Below are positions 25,044-34,091 of a stretch of DNA of 64,000 bases, in pieces. The translations under genes and the position numbers were made by a program. Numbering within the stretch: position 1 is the stretch's first letter; every line of letters begins with the position of its first letter. Under the pieces are notes generated by a model. The model did no database searches. It was not told the origin of the DNA and was given only the letters and a program-made list of their open reading frames with translations. The stretch is from positions 1 to 64,000 of the forward strand of contig JAJEBF010000004.1 in NCBI GenBank assembly GCA_022824025.1, read 5' to 3'. This DNA comes from Caldilineaceae bacterium (GTDB lineage Bacteria; Chloroflexota; Anaerolineae; Caldilineales; Caldilineaceae).

Positions 25044-27949
25044 TATTTCTCTCTTGGTTCAATAGGGCCGTACCCGGGGCCGGACAAACGGGCCCGGGAG
25101 GCATATTCCACTTGTTCGATGGAACGTTCCGCGGCTTCGCCGTCTGACGGCTCCTTGCGCGGGTCCGGCCTTTCGGCGGCGGCTGGTTGATCCGGCGCGG
25201 CCGGCCCGTCCTGAAGGGCCACCTTGAGGACCTCGTCAACAGTCTCCACCGGGATGAATGTCATCGTTTCGCGCACATTGTCCGGCAGGTCTTCCAAATC
25301 GGCCTCATTGGCCGCCGGCATGACGACTGTGCCCAGCCCTGCCCGCGCCGCGGCCAGTACTTTCTCCTTCAACCCTCCAATGCGCAGCACTTTGCCGCGC
25401 AGCGTCACCTCGCCGGTCATGCCAATCTCCGGGCGCACAGATTTGCCGGTCAGCAAGCTGGCGATGGCTGTCACCATTGTTACGCCCGCGCTGGGTCCGT
25501 CCTTGGGCAGTGCGCCTTCGGGAATGTGCAGATGGATATCTATGTCTTCAAAAAAGTGGGGCGCAATGTCCAACTCCTGCGCACGGCTGCGCACGTAGCT
25601 CAGCGCCGCCTGCGCGCTCTCTTTCATCACCTCGCCCAACTGGCCCGTGAGCACAAACCCCTTTTTGCCCGGCATTTTGGTCGCTTCAAAAAAGAGAATT
25701 TCGCCGCCTGTCATCGTCCACGAAAGGCCGACCGCCACACCCGGCATACTGGTCCTATCCGCGATCTCCTCGCGTTGGAAACGGCGTTTGCCCAGGTATT
25801 CGACCAAAGAGTCCGGCGTAATCAGGACAGGGGAGAAAGGAGCTTCGGCGACTGCGCTCAACTGCGGAAGCGGCGCGCCGCTTCCCTTGTCTCCAGCTGC
25901 CTGCGCGTCGGCAGCCTTTCCCTCACCGTTGACCTTGGAGTCTTCCACGTAGCCCTGTTGCGAGTCGCTGTCGTCCAGCCGCAAAGGGAGTGGCGGCTGG
26001 ACCCAATAGGGCTGCATCGCAGCAATTGTTGCCGCGACTTTGCGGCAGATTTTGCCGATCTCTCTTTCCAGGTTGCGTACACCCGCCTCTCTGGTGTAGT
26101 CATGGACGATGGTGCGAACTGCTCCATCCTCAAAGACAATTTCTCCTTCGCGCAAACCGTTTTCCTTGATCTGTCGCGCCACAAGATATTGCTGGGCGAT
26201 CTTGACCTTTTCCTGCTCCGTATAACTGCTGAGCTGAATCACCTCCATCCGATCGCGCAGCGGACCCGGAATGGTGTCAAGGACGTTGGCTGTGGTGATG
26301 AACATGACCTCGCTCAGGTCAAAAGGCACGTCGAGATAGTGATCGCGAAATTCTCGATTCTGTTCTGGATCCAGGACCTCCAGCAGCGCGCTAGTCGGAT
26401 CGCCGCGGAAATCACGGCCCAATTTGTCCACCTCATCCAGCATAAATACAGGGTTCTTTGTTTCAACCCGTCGTAAACTCTGGATGATGCGGCCCGGCAT
26501 GGAGCCGATGTACGTGCGGCGAAAGCCTCGAATCTCCGCTTCGTCGCGCACGCCGCCCAATGCCATGCGCATAAACTTCCGACCCATCGCGCGCGCAACA
26601 CTGATGCCCAGGCTCGTCTTGCCTACGCCGGGCGGCCCAACAAAACAGAGGAGGACCCCCTCGCGTTCTCGCCGTATTTTGTCACGCGCATCCTCTTCCT
26701 CTGCCTCCTCTCGCTGCTCTTTGCGCGCCGCCCGCAGCTTACGCACGGCAAGGTATTCGACAATGCGATCCTTGATTTCTTCCAGCCCGTAATGGTCCTC
26801 GTCCAGCACTTTTCTGGCGTGGTTGATATCAAGGTTGTCTTCGGTGGTCTGTTGCCAGGGCAACGAAACCATCAGATCGAGATAGGTCTTGATGACACTG
26901 TACTCGGCCGCCTGAATCGGCATTCTCCGCATCCGGTTCAGTTCACGCAGCGACTCTTTGTGGGCTTCTTCCGGCATGCCGGCCGCCTCGATTCGCTCTT
27001 CCAATTCGCGAATGTCGGCTTCCTGCTCGTCCTCTTCGCCCAACTCCTTCTGAATCGCCTTGATCTGTTCACGCAGAAAGAAGTCTTTCTGCATCTTTTC
27101 CATTTCGCCCTGCGCTTGCGACTGGATTTTGTTACCCAGCTCCAAGACGTCAACTTCGTTATGCAAGAGTTGCGTCAGCCGCAAAAGCTTCTCCTGCACA
27201 CTGTCGATCTCAAGAACTTGCTGGGACTCGTCAATTTCCAGCCGCATGCTGCTGGCGACGAGGTAAGCAAGCTGGCGGGCGTTCTCGACATTGGCAGCCA
27301 TCACGGCCAGTTCATCGGGCATCTGCCCGTCCAATTCGACCAACCGCCGGAACAGGTCCTGAACGGCGCGGGCCGAGGCGTCTAATTCCAGGCCCTCCTC
27401 CAGGGTTTCGGGAAGCACTTCGACGCGGGCGCGCAGATAGGGCTTTTCATGGAGGTATTCGGTCAGGCGAATCCGCTCCAGACCTTGAACGGCCAGCCGA
27501 ATCGTGCCGTCGGGGGCCTTCAATACGCGGTGAACCTGCGCCGCCGTGCCGATTTCACAAATCTGCTCAGCGCCCGGTTCCTCCAGCGTTTCGTCTTTGC
27601 TTGTTGCCAGGGCGATGATACGGCTCTGGGGCAGCGCGTCCTCAACCAGCTTGATGCTTCGTTCCTGCCCTATCGTCAGAGGCAGCCACATCATCGGATA
27701 GACGACAATGCCGCGCAGCGGCAGGACAGGCAGGTCGTCAGCCACATCACTCAATGAGGCCGCCTTTGAGTCGTCTCCTTCCTCTGCTTCTCCGGGTGTT
27801 CCATCGTCAACGGGCTTTTCCGGAGAGTCACTCGCGGTTGGCGCGTCTGAATCCCGGCTCAAGTCGGCCAGGTCCTCCGCTTCCAGGTTATCCTCTATTT
27901 CCTGCTCGCTTTCTTCCTGATCTTCTCGCTCTTCCTGTTCCGAGCCCAT
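25043..27949 (-). CDS. lon: ATP-dependent Lon protease
   Basis: A 968-residue cytosolic AAA+ serine protease, longer than the usual ~800. I prefer the ATG at 27949; a frame 14 codons longer exists. After ~72 acidic residues comes the LON substrate-binding domain ([15 protein letters not shown]), then the AAA+ module with Walker [10 protein letters not shown] (about 438-446) and Walker [10 protein letters not shown], and the protease domain with Ser820 in [10 protein letters not shown] and Lys861 in [11 protein letters not shown] Ser/Gly/Pro-rich stretch at about 646-706 separates ATPase and protease parts and is not typical. The C-terminus carries a ~55-residue extra tail. It is first in a two-gene operon with the PHP-domain gene. 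Confidence 0.97.
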   Translation of the reverse strand: MGSEQEEREDQEESEQEIEDNLEAEDLADLSRDSDAPTASDSPEKPVDDGTPGEAEEGDDSKAASLSDVADDLPVLPLRGIVVYPMMWLPLTIGQERSIKLVEDALPQSRIIALATSKDETLEEPGAEQICEIGTAAQVHRVLKAPDGTIRLAVQGLERIRLTEYLHEKPYLRARVEVLPETLEEGLELDASARAVQDLFRRLVELDGQMPDELAVMAANVENARQLAYLVASSMRLEIDESQQVLEIDSVQEKLLRLTQLLHNEVDVLELGNKIQSQAQGEMEKMQKDFFLREQIKAIQKELGEEDEQEADIRELEERIEAAGMPEEAHKESLRELNRMRRMPIQAAEYSVIKTYLDLMVSLPWQQTTEDNLDINHARKVLDEDHYGLEEIKDRIVEYLAVRKLRAARKEQREEAEEEDARDKIRREREGVLLCFVGPPGVGKTSLGISVARAMGRKFMRMALGGVRDEAEIRGFRRTYIGSMPGRIIQSLRRVETKNPVFMLDEVDKLGRDFRGDPTSALLEVLDPEQNREFRDHYLDVPFDLSEVMFITTANVLDTIPGPLRDRMEVIQLSSYTEQEKVKIAQQYLVARQIKENGLREGEIVFEDGAVRTIVHDYTREAGVRNLEREIGKICRKVAATIAAMQPYWVQPPLPLRLDDSDSQQGYVEDSKVNGEGKAADAQAAGDKGSGAPLPQLSAVAEAPFSPVLITPDSLVEYLGKRRFQREEIADRTSMPGVAVGLSWTMTGGEILFFEATKMPGKKGFVLTGQLGEVMKESAQAALSYVRSRAQELDIAPHFFEDIDIHLHIPEGALPKDGPSAGVTMVTAIASLLTGKSVRPEIGMTGEVTLRGKVLRIGGLKEKVLAAARAGLGTVVMPAANEADLEDLPDNVRETMTFIPVETVDEVLKVALQDGPAAPDQPAAAERPDPRKEPSDGEAAERSIEQVEYASRARLSGPGYGPIEPREK

Positions 27950-28188
27950 GTTTTTCTCAGCGCGTCTGAATGAACTTCGAGTATTCCACAAAGGGGCGGC
28001 TTATTGGGCATCGGCTTTCGTTCATGGGCTCCACATCCGGCCCATCGCGAAAGTGGCCCTTCCGCCGACTCCGAATCTCCTGGCCCCTTGCAAGCGTGGC
28101 AAATTGGCAGATGGCGGCATCGGTCAAAGCCGAGGCTCCGGTTACGCGGAAATAACCAAGGACCGACTTGCCCTTGACCAATAGCAGG

Positions 28189-28216
28189 ATTGTACCACAG
28201 AAACCTGAATTTGAAA
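28189..28216 (-). promoter_or_regulatory. Possible lon promoter
   Basis: On the minus strand TACAAT (28194-28189) is a good -10. TTTCAA 16 nt further upstream is a weak -35. The predicted start leaves a leader of about 230 nt before lon, so other promoters may exist. Confidence 0.4.
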
Positions 28217-28401
28217 GTGGCGCAGCTACCCATTTCAGGGGAACAGTACGGGAGGGGTGGGGAATCCACGGATGGTCATGGCGAGTTTTGCTCCAGATTC
28301 AGCGACCTGAAAGCGCGTTCCACCTATCTGCCCTTTGAATCGTCACGTTTTCGACTGACTCGGCCCAGGAATTCAGATTCTCATGCCCTGCGTCTCCTTC
28401 C

Positions 28402-28430
28402 TTTTCACCTTCATGCGCGTATGCTACACT
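28402..28430 (+). promoter_or_regulatory. Possible promoter for the enolase-superfamily gene
   Basis: TTTTCA (28402-28407) and TACACT (28425-28430) lie 17 nt apart, each with four of six consensus bases. The predicted start is about 80 nt before the ATG at 28520. Confidence 0.38.
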
Positions 28431-28519
28431 GCAGGCATGGAGGGACACCGAAGGCGCAAACGCGGCGCGTTTCACCATCCTTCTGTCCCCATCCAATTCC
28501 CAATTGGCAGGAGATCCCC

Positions 28520-29662
28520 ATGAAGATAACGGATTTGTCCGTCCGCCGCTTCCGCTACATCTCAAACACTGTTCGCGACTCCGAAGGTCACGGCCATCCT
28601 GGGCCCGACCACGAGGCAGTCCAGTCCGTGCTTACAATTCACACTGATGAAGAAATAGAAGGCTACTACTTCGGCAGCCCCCCGAAGGCACTCATTGACA
28701 GCTTGGTGAAGCCCTACATCACCGGTGAGGATCCGTTCTATCGCGAACGAATCTGGCACAACCTGAAGGAGCGCCAGCGCCTCAACATGGCGACGATGTC
28801 GGACAGGTTGCTGTGCGCGGTGGACCTTGCGCTGTGGGACCTGGCCGGCCGCGCCCTGAATCTCCCAGTCCATAAGCTGCTCGGCGCGACGCGTGACAAA
28901 GTGCCCGCCTATGCCAGCACGATGTGCGGCGACGACATTGAGGGCGGCTTGGGCACGCCGGAGGACTACGCCACGTTCGCCGAATGGTGCATTGAAAGGG
29001 GTTACCCGGCCTTCAAGCTCCATACCTGGCAGCCGCCCTACGAAGGCGCGCCCGATGTCAAACGGGATATCGCCGCCTGTGCCGCCGTGCGCGAGGTCTA
29101 CGGCCCGGACGCCCACCTGATGCTGGATCCATATCACTATTATTCCAGGCTGGAAGCGCTGTACCTGGCAAAGGGCCTGGAAAAATTGGACTATTATTGG
29201 ATGGAAGAGCCGATGGACGAACACAGTATGTCCTCTTACGTTTGGCTGTGTGAACAGACCTCTCTGCCCATCTGCGGACCGGAGACTGCGGAAGGCAAGA
29301 TGTTCACGCGTGCCGAGTGGATCAAGGCCGGCGCCTGCGACCTGGTGCGAGGGGGCGTCGGAGACCTCGGCGGGTTGACCCCATTGATGAAGGTCGCCCA
29401 CCTGTCAGAGTCCTTTGGCATGAGGATGGAGGTCCACGGAGGCGGGCCCGGCAACCTTCACGCACTTTGCGCGATGGGCATACCGGGCGAGTACTATGAA
29501 CGCGGCCTGCTGCACCCCTTCATCGACTACGACCAGCCTCAACCATGGCTCAATCGCCTCGACGATCCCATGGATGAGGAGGGTTTCGTCCATATTTCTC
29601 AACTTCCCGGCCTGGGCCAGGACATCAACTGGGACTATATTGAAGGCAACCTTGTCGAATAA
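28520..29662 (+). CDS. Mandelate racemase/muconate-lactonizing (enolase superfamily) enzyme
   Basis: A 380-residue TIM-barrel enzyme that abstracts a proton next to a carboxylate, probably a sugar-acid dehydratase or epimerase. The start at 28520 (MKITDLSVRRFRY) follows AGGAG by 7 nt; a longer open frame upstream is not coding. Metal ligands are D203 (LMLDPYH), E229 (YWMEEP) and E255 (CGPETAEG). K166 in AFKLHTW takes the place of the first Lys of the K-x-K motif, with His in the second slot, and H306 (EVHGGG) is a likely second base. It is followed by a PhyH protein and a 2-hydroxyacid dehydrogenase in the same direction, fitting sugar-acid breakdown. Substrate not identified. Confidence 0.88.
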   Translation: MKITDLSVRRFRYISNTVRDSEGHGHPGPDHEAVQSVLTIHTDEEIEGYYFGSPPKALIDSLVKPYITGEDPFYRERIWHNLKERQRLNMATMSDRLLCAVDLALWDLAGRALNLPVHKLLGATRDKVPAYASTMCGDDIEGGLGTPEDYATFAEWCIERGYPAFKLHTWQPPYEGAPDVKRDIAACAAVREVYGPDAHLMLDPYHYYSRLEALYLAKGLEKLDYYWMEEPMDEHSMSSYVWLCEQTSLPICGPETAEGKMFTRAEWIKAGACDLVRGGVGDLGGLTPLMKVAHLSESFGMRMEVHGGGPGNLHALCAMGIPGEYYERGLLHPFIDYDQPQPWLNRLDDPMDEEGFVHISQLPGLGQDINWDYIEGNLVE

Positions 29663-29729
29663 CCGCCCGTAAGCGTCAACTTGGCTTCAGAGGTTGGCAA
29701 AGTCTGTCATTTCAGCTGGGGAGGATCCG

Positions 29730-30488
29730 ATGAACGATGAAGCACGCTATCTTTTTGACCTGAGGGGCTATCTGGTCCTGGAGGAGGTCCTCACGGAAAA
29801 GGAGGTAAGGGAACTGAATCGGTCCATTGATGATCAAGAGCTCCCGCCTCCTCAGTTGGATACCATGAGCGCCCGCTTCGGCGGCTTCCTGGAGTGGGGA
29901 TCCCTCTTCTGCAATCTGCTCGACCATCCCCGTGTGATGCCCTACCTGAAGACAATTCTGGGCGATGGCTTCCGCCTGGACCACTATTACGGAATTTACA
30001 TGCGGGCCGGCACGGAGCAGCTCCGGCTGCATGGCGGGGGAACGCCCTATGACCCGCCTGAGTACTATCACTACAACAACGGCGAAATGTTTAACGGCCT
30101 GACTGTGGTTTCCTGGAATCTGACGGATACGGGGCCGGGCCTTGGCGGCTTCTGCGCGATTCCCGGCAGCCATAAGGCCAATTTCCCATGTCCGGACGGG
30201 ATCCGCGCCGCCCACGACGGGCACGAGGCTGTGGTTATCCCGCAGGCCCCCGCCGGTTCCGTCGTCATCTTCACCGAGGCGCTGACCCACGGCACCGTCG
30301 CCTGGGCTGCCGACCACCAGCGGCGCTCGTTGCTGTACAAGTACAGTCCCGGACAGCAGTCCTGGAGCGCGAAATACGTGAATCCGCCGCAGACGGTTGC
30401 CTTGACGGCGCGTCAAAGGCTGCTGTTTGAGAGACCCTATTTCAATTCCCGACCCTCGCTGTTTGAAGAGGATACGGGTTCATCCTGA
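29730..30488 (+). CDS. Phytanoyl-CoA dioxygenase (PhyH) family protein
   Basis: A 252-residue cupin-fold protein related to Fe(II)/2-oxoglutarate dioxygenases. The ATG at 29730 has GGGGAGG 5 nt upstream. The PhyH landmarks DTGPGLGGFCAIPGSHKANF and ALTHG are clear. The proximal iron ligand His is H101 in RLHGGG, the distal is H187 in THGTVAW, and R198 or R199 would bind 2-oxoglutarate. The position that normally holds the Asp of H-x-D is Gly103. A second PhyH protein at 40338 shows the same change at the same spacing. It lies 67 nt after the enolase-superfamily gene and probably shares its transcript. Substrate unknown. Confidence 0.85.
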   Translation: MNDEARYLFDLRGYLVLEEVLTEKEVRELNRSIDDQELPPPQLDTMSARFGGFLEWGSLFCNLLDHPRVMPYLKTILGDGFRLDHYYGIYMRAGTEQLRLHGGGTPYDPPEYYHYNNGEMFNGLTVVSWNLTDTGPGLGGFCAIPGSHKANFPCPDGIRAAHDGHEAVVIPQAPAGSVVIFTEALTHGTVAWAADHQRRSLLYKYSPGQQSWSAKYVNPPQTVALTARQRLLFERPYFNSRPSLFEEDTGSS

Positions 30489-30580
30489 AAAATAGCAGGG
30501 CAGCGCTGCTGTCTCCTTGACGGCGCTCTCCCCTACCGCTACACCTTCGAGTCATCCGGTTTCAACTTAGGAGTTAAGCC

Positions 30581-31639
30581 ATGGGCCAACCATTCCGTAT
30601 CGGTGTATCCTCCGGATTCAAGACCGCCGCTCCTGGGACGATCGAACCGGTTCTGGCAAGGTTGATCGACCCGTTGCCGCATGTTGAGTGGGACTTTTTC
30701 GACGCCGGCGCCGGTGAACCGGTGACGTCCGAGGCGGTCGCAGGCTTTGAGGGCGTGATCGCTCTGGGCAGCCCTTACGACGGCTCTACTGTTGCAGGCA
30801 ACGAGGAGCTTGTCTGTGTGGCGCGCTGGGGCGTGGGCTACGATCTCGTCGACACTGCCGCCATGACCGCAAACGACGTGTTGCTGGCGATCGCGGTCGA
30901 CGCCGTGCGCAAACCGGTCGCCGAGGCCATCCTGACACTGATCCTGGCGCTGGCCAAGAAACTGGCGGCCAAGGACAGACTGGTGCGGACGGGACGATGG
31001 GACCTCAAAGCGCAGACGTCCGGCCTTGGGTTGAGCGGCAAGACAGTCGGGTCGGTTGGCATGGGCAACATTGGCGGCGAGATGTTTCGCCTTCTGGGCC
31101 CTTTCGACCTGGGGCGGCGGCTGGCGCACGACCCGTACCTTGACCCGGAGAGGGCCCATGCGCTCAACGTCGAACTGGTTAGCTTGGAGGCGATCTTCAG
31201 CGAATCGGACTTTGTGGTGACGAATTGCCCCCTGACCGAAGAGACGCGCGGCTTTATCAACGCACGCCTCTTCACTCTGATGAAGCCGAGCGCCTACTTT
31301 ATCAATACCGCGCGCGGGCCGATTGTGAACCAGGATGACCTTGTAGCCGCCTTGCAGGCCGGCGCTATCGCGGGGGCAGGTCTGGATGTCGTTGAACCGG
31401 AACCGCTCCCGCTCGATCATCCGCTCATTGGGATGGACAACGTCATTCTGTCCCCCCATGCGCTGGCGTGGACCGATGACCTCTACGAAATGAACGGCAC
31501 AATCGCGTGCGAAAGCCTGCTTGCCCTGTTTCGAGGAGAGATTCCTGCCTTCCCGGTCAACCGGGAAGTGATCGAACAGCCGGGATTCCAGCGCAAACTG
31601 AAAAGAATGGCAGCGCGCTGGCAGGAGTTTGACGGTTAG
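30581..31639 (+). CDS. D-isomer-specific 2-hydroxyacid dehydrogenase
   Basis: A 352-residue NAD-dependent dehydrogenase of the phosphoglycerate/glyoxylate-type family. TAGGAG precedes the ATG at 30581. The nucleotide motif is SVGMGNIGGEMF; the catalytic block TARGPIVNQDDLVAALQAG carries the substrate Arg, followed by the Glu region in VVEPEPLPLDHPL and the catalytic His in LSPHALAW. The N-terminal substrate-binding part includes EGVIALGSPYDG and the segment CVARWGVGYDLVD. Following the enolase and PhyH genes, it may act on a sugar-derived hydroxy acid. Substrate and direction are inference. Confidence 0.88.
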   Translation: MGQPFRIGVSSGFKTAAPGTIEPVLARLIDPLPHVEWDFFDAGAGEPVTSEAVAGFEGVIALGSPYDGSTVAGNEELVCVARWGVGYDLVDTAAMTANDVLLAIAVDAVRKPVAEAILTLILALAKKLAAKDRLVRTGRWDLKAQTSGLGLSGKTVGSVGMGNIGGEMFRLLGPFDLGRRLAHDPYLDPERAHALNVELVSLEAIFSESDFVVTNCPLTEETRGFINARLFTLMKPSAYFINTARGPIVNQDDLVAALQAGAIAGAGLDVVEPEPLPLDHPLIGMDNVILSPHALAWTDDLYEMNGTIACESLLALFRGEIPAFPVNREVIEQPGFQRKLKRMAARWQEFDG

Positions 31640-32153
31640 GCCGGTGGAGAAAGGGCATCGGGAACGCGCGAAGGCCATTTTCCTACATCCGGCCAATGAC
31701 TCTCCGTCGATCCATTGGGCGCCGCTTGCATTGCCCAACGACCGGGTTCAAGCGCGTTCTAACGATATTTCCTGCTTGCGATTTACCCTGTTCCCATGTG
31801 AAGCGCATTCGAGCATTGGACCCCGCGCGTTTTCCCTTCGTCTACCTCACTTCCGTATGCCCCGGCAAGCATGTGTCCCGACTGCTACAGGTCAGTGGCA
31901 GCCGCGGCGAAACCTACGGCCATTCCAGGCAGGAATCGCCGGCGCCGCTACGCGGGATGCTGAAATGTTCTGGCGGCCCTTCCTGCCCCGAAGGGGTGCA
32001 GGAAATGTTGGCGCAGGGGCTGAACGGCCTGCCGTCTCCACGGCGAACCCTAGCCTCTTGAAGATACGTCCCCTGCCGAAACCATCAGGCAGTTCCAAGA
32101 GTGGTATACTGCTCCATGACCCGCGAGTTGGTTTGTTGAGAAAGGAGAAGCAA
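31640..32153. other. Intergenic region before the Met-rich lipoprotein gene
   Basis: 514 nt in which several open frames run on the plus strand, but none has a ribosome site, family motif or sensible composition. A possible extended -10 promoter lies near its right end. Otherwise nothing was seen. Confidence 0.5.
32102..32110 (+). promoter_or_regulatory. Extended -10 promoter for the lipoprotein gene
   Basis: TGGTATACT gives a TGn-extended -10 with TATACT at 32105-32110. No convincing -35 was found, as is allowed for extended -10 promoters. The predicted start is about 37 nt before the ATG at 32154. Confidence 0.45.
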
Positions 32154-32663
32154 ATGACTAAGAAGAGTTTCCTGGTAGCTGCCCTGATGACTTTGGCGTT
32201 TCTCCTGAGCGCCTGCAACATGGTAGCGCCGATGCAGAATGGCGAAGAAGGCATGCCCATGGATGAAGGCATGGCCATGGACGACGACTCCGGCATGGAC
32301 ATGTCGGGCGGCTCCATGGCGGGGGACGCGATCGAAGCCCAATCCACAGAGAATGGTCTCTTCATCGTGAGCGCCGTGAGCCAGTTGGATCCGGTGGTAA
32401 TCAACGAGACCCATTCCTGGATAATCCATATAGAGACCGCGGACGAAACCCCGGTCATTGATGCAGACATCAGCATAGATGGGGGCATGCCGGAACACAA
32501 CCACGGCTTTCCGACTGCGCCGCGTGTAACCGAAAACCTGGGAGACGGCGACTATCTTCTGGAGGGGATGCGCTTCAATATGGGCGGTGTATGGGTACTG
32601 ACGTTGGAGATCAGCTCCGGGGACCAGACCGATTCGGTCACGTTTGAGTTTGAATTGAAGTAG
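32154..32663 (+). CDS. Met-rich lipoprotein with YtkA/FixH-like domain
   Basis: A 169-residue secreted lipoprotein. The ATG at 32154 has AAAGGAG 6 nt upstream. The signal ends in lipobox LLSAC, Cys21. Residues ~25-60 are Met/Asp-rich (GMPMDEGMAMDDDSGMDMSGG), a composition often tied to copper or silver binding. The rest is an Ig-like domain with GGMPEHNHGFPTAPRV and LLEGMRFNMGGVWVLTLEI, matching YtkA/FixH-type domains. Three nt after its stop begins the di-heme peroxidase gene, so the pair is surely co-expressed and probably acts together outside the membrane. A metal-delivery or redox-accessory role is inference. Confidence 0.82.
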   Translation: MTKKSFLVAALMTLAFLLSACNMVAPMQNGEEGMPMDEGMAMDDDSGMDMSGGSMAGDAIEAQSTENGLFIVSAVSQLDPVVINETHSWIIHIETADETPVIDADISIDGGMPEHNHGFPTAPRVTENLGDGDYLLEGMRFNMGGVWVLTLEISSGDQTDSVTFEFELK

Positions 32664-32666
32664 ACC

Positions 32667-34037
32667 GTGCGCCGCCTTATTGGGGGCGCCTTGCTGGCGC
32701 TCGTCGCGCTAGCAATCACGGTTGCCCTGCTTACCGGTGAACTGGGCGGCGGCGGGCCGTTCGGCGCCGCGTTTCGCGACATGATGGGGTGGTCAGAACA
32801 CGCGAACGGCCGCGGCCTCTCTGCAAGCGCTCTTTCCGCGCACTCATGGACCGAGGCCGAAAGGGGTTTAATCGCCTCGCTGAGCATCGACAGACTTCCG
32901 CCTCTGCCGCCAGACCCATCGAACGCATTCGGTGATGACCCCGCTGCGGTTTCGTTCGGGCACGAGCTGTTCTTTGATAGCGGCCTCAGCCCGGACGGAT
33001 CCGTCTCCTGCGCAACCTGCCACCAGCCGGAAAGCTACTTCACCGACGGAAAGCGTCTCGCCAATGTGCGCGGCGCGGATACGCCGCGGCATACACCGAC
33101 AATCGTTGGCATCGCCTACAGCGACTGGTTCTATTGGGATGGACGCAAAGACAGCCAGTGGGCGCAGGCGCTTGCACCGCAGGAAGCGCCCGTTGAACAC
33201 GGCGGCAGCAGAACGGCCCACGCACGCTATGTGCTGGAGGCATACCGTAGCCAGTATGAAGCGCTATTCGGGACCGCGCCCGACATCGGCGACGAGAGCC
33301 GCTTTCCCGCTCATGCCGCGCCCATCGATGACGAAGCGGCCCGAGCGGCGTGGGACGGGATGACGGCGTCAGACCGGCAGACGGTCAACCGTGTCTTCGC
33401 CAATATCGGCAAGAGCATCGCCGCCTACTCACGCAGGATCATGCCTGGCCGCAGCCGATTTGACGACTACGCCGCGGCAGCGCTTGTCAATGATCAGGCG
33501 CGCATGGCCGAACTGTTTACTGAGGAGGAGGCGGCCGGGCTGCGGCTCTTTTTCGGCGACGGTCAGTGCACCGATTGCCACAACGGGCCGCTGCTGTCAA
33601 ACGGTACGTTCCACAATATCGGGCTTCCATTGCAGGAAGGCAGCAATTTCGACCAGGGCCGGTCGCTGGGTACGCTGCAGGTCGTCGATGACGTCTTCAA
33701 CTGTCTCGGGGAATTCAGTGACGCGGATGAAGAGGCGTGCGTGGAACTTCGCTTCATCAAACTTGAAGGCGATGAGCTGGTGGGCGCGTTCAAGGTTCCT
33801 ACCCTGCGCAATGTGGCCGAAACCGCCCCCTACATGCACAACGGCATCTTCCCCGATCTGGACGCCGTCATCCGCCACTACAACCACGCGCCGCCCGCGT
33901 TTCCCGGCCATTCAGACCTGGTGCCGCTGGCATTCTCGGAGGAACAGAGCGCCGCGCTCATTGCATTTCTCCTCACCCTGAATGCGCCCCCCAACGCGCC
34001 GCCGGAACTGCTGCAGCCGCCGCACGGCGAGGAATAG
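32667..34037 (+). CDS. Di-heme cytochrome c peroxidase/MauG-type protein
   Basis: A 456-residue exported c-type cytochrome. The start is GTG at 32667, three nt after the lipoprotein stop. An N-terminal hydrophobic anchor (residues 5-23) is followed by the peroxidase fold with two haem sites: CATCH at 115-119 and CTDCH at 301-305. FFDSGLSPDGSVSCATCH, TPTIVGIAYSDWFYWDGR and FKVPTLRNVAETAPYMHNG are typical of the CcpA/MauG family, the last including the His/Met axial-ligand region. It could reduce peroxide or oxidise a partner protein. The electron donor is not in the window. The neighbouring lipoprotein is the obvious candidate partner. Confidence 0.9.
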   Translation: MRRLIGGALLALVALAITVALLTGELGGGGPFGAAFRDMMGWSEHANGRGLSASALSAHSWTEAERGLIASLSIDRLPPLPPDPSNAFGDDPAAVSFGHELFFDSGLSPDGSVSCATCHQPESYFTDGKRLANVRGADTPRHTPTIVGIAYSDWFYWDGRKDSQWAQALAPQEAPVEHGGSRTAHARYVLEAYRSQYEALFGTAPDIGDESRFPAHAAPIDDEAARAAWDGMTASDRQTVNRVFANIGKSIAAYSRRIMPGRSRFDDYAAAALVNDQARMAELFTEEEAAGLRLFFGDGQCTDCHNGPLLSNGTFHNIGLPLQEGSNFDQGRSLGTLQVVDDVFNCLGEFSDADEEACVELRFIKLEGDELVGAFKVPTLRNVAETAPYMHNGIFPDLDAVIRHYNHAPPAFPGHSDLVPLAFSEEQSAALIAFLLTLNAPPNAPPELLQPPHGEE

Positions 34038-34091
34038 GCCATCAGGGTAGGGGGCGCGAATCAAGTCTGCGCTGGGCAGAGCGTCCGCGAG

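Larger units (their letters stand above)
27950..28519. other. Intergenic region between lon and the enolase-superfamily gene
   Basis: 570 nt between divergent genes. It holds a possible lon promoter (28189-28216) and a possible promoter for the downstream enzyme (28402-28430). No CIRCE-type heat-shock operator was seen. The frames that cross it have no family features. Confidence 0.5.

Noticed and set aside
25187..26476. 429-codon plus-strand frame opposite lon
   Set aside because: Antisense to the AAA+ and protease domains of lon; no motifs.
30500..30516. Small palindrome GCAGCGCTGC after the PhyH gene
   Set aside because: Short, no U tract, and likely chance in GC-rich sequence.
30539..31738. 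399-codon minus-strand frame opposite the 2-hydroxyacid dehydrogenase
   Set aside because: Antisense to an enzyme with full catalytic motifs; no independent support.
31629..32153. 175-codon N-terminal extension of the Met-rich lipoprotein frame
   Set aside because: A clear ribosome site and signal peptide start at 32154; the upstream part has no features.
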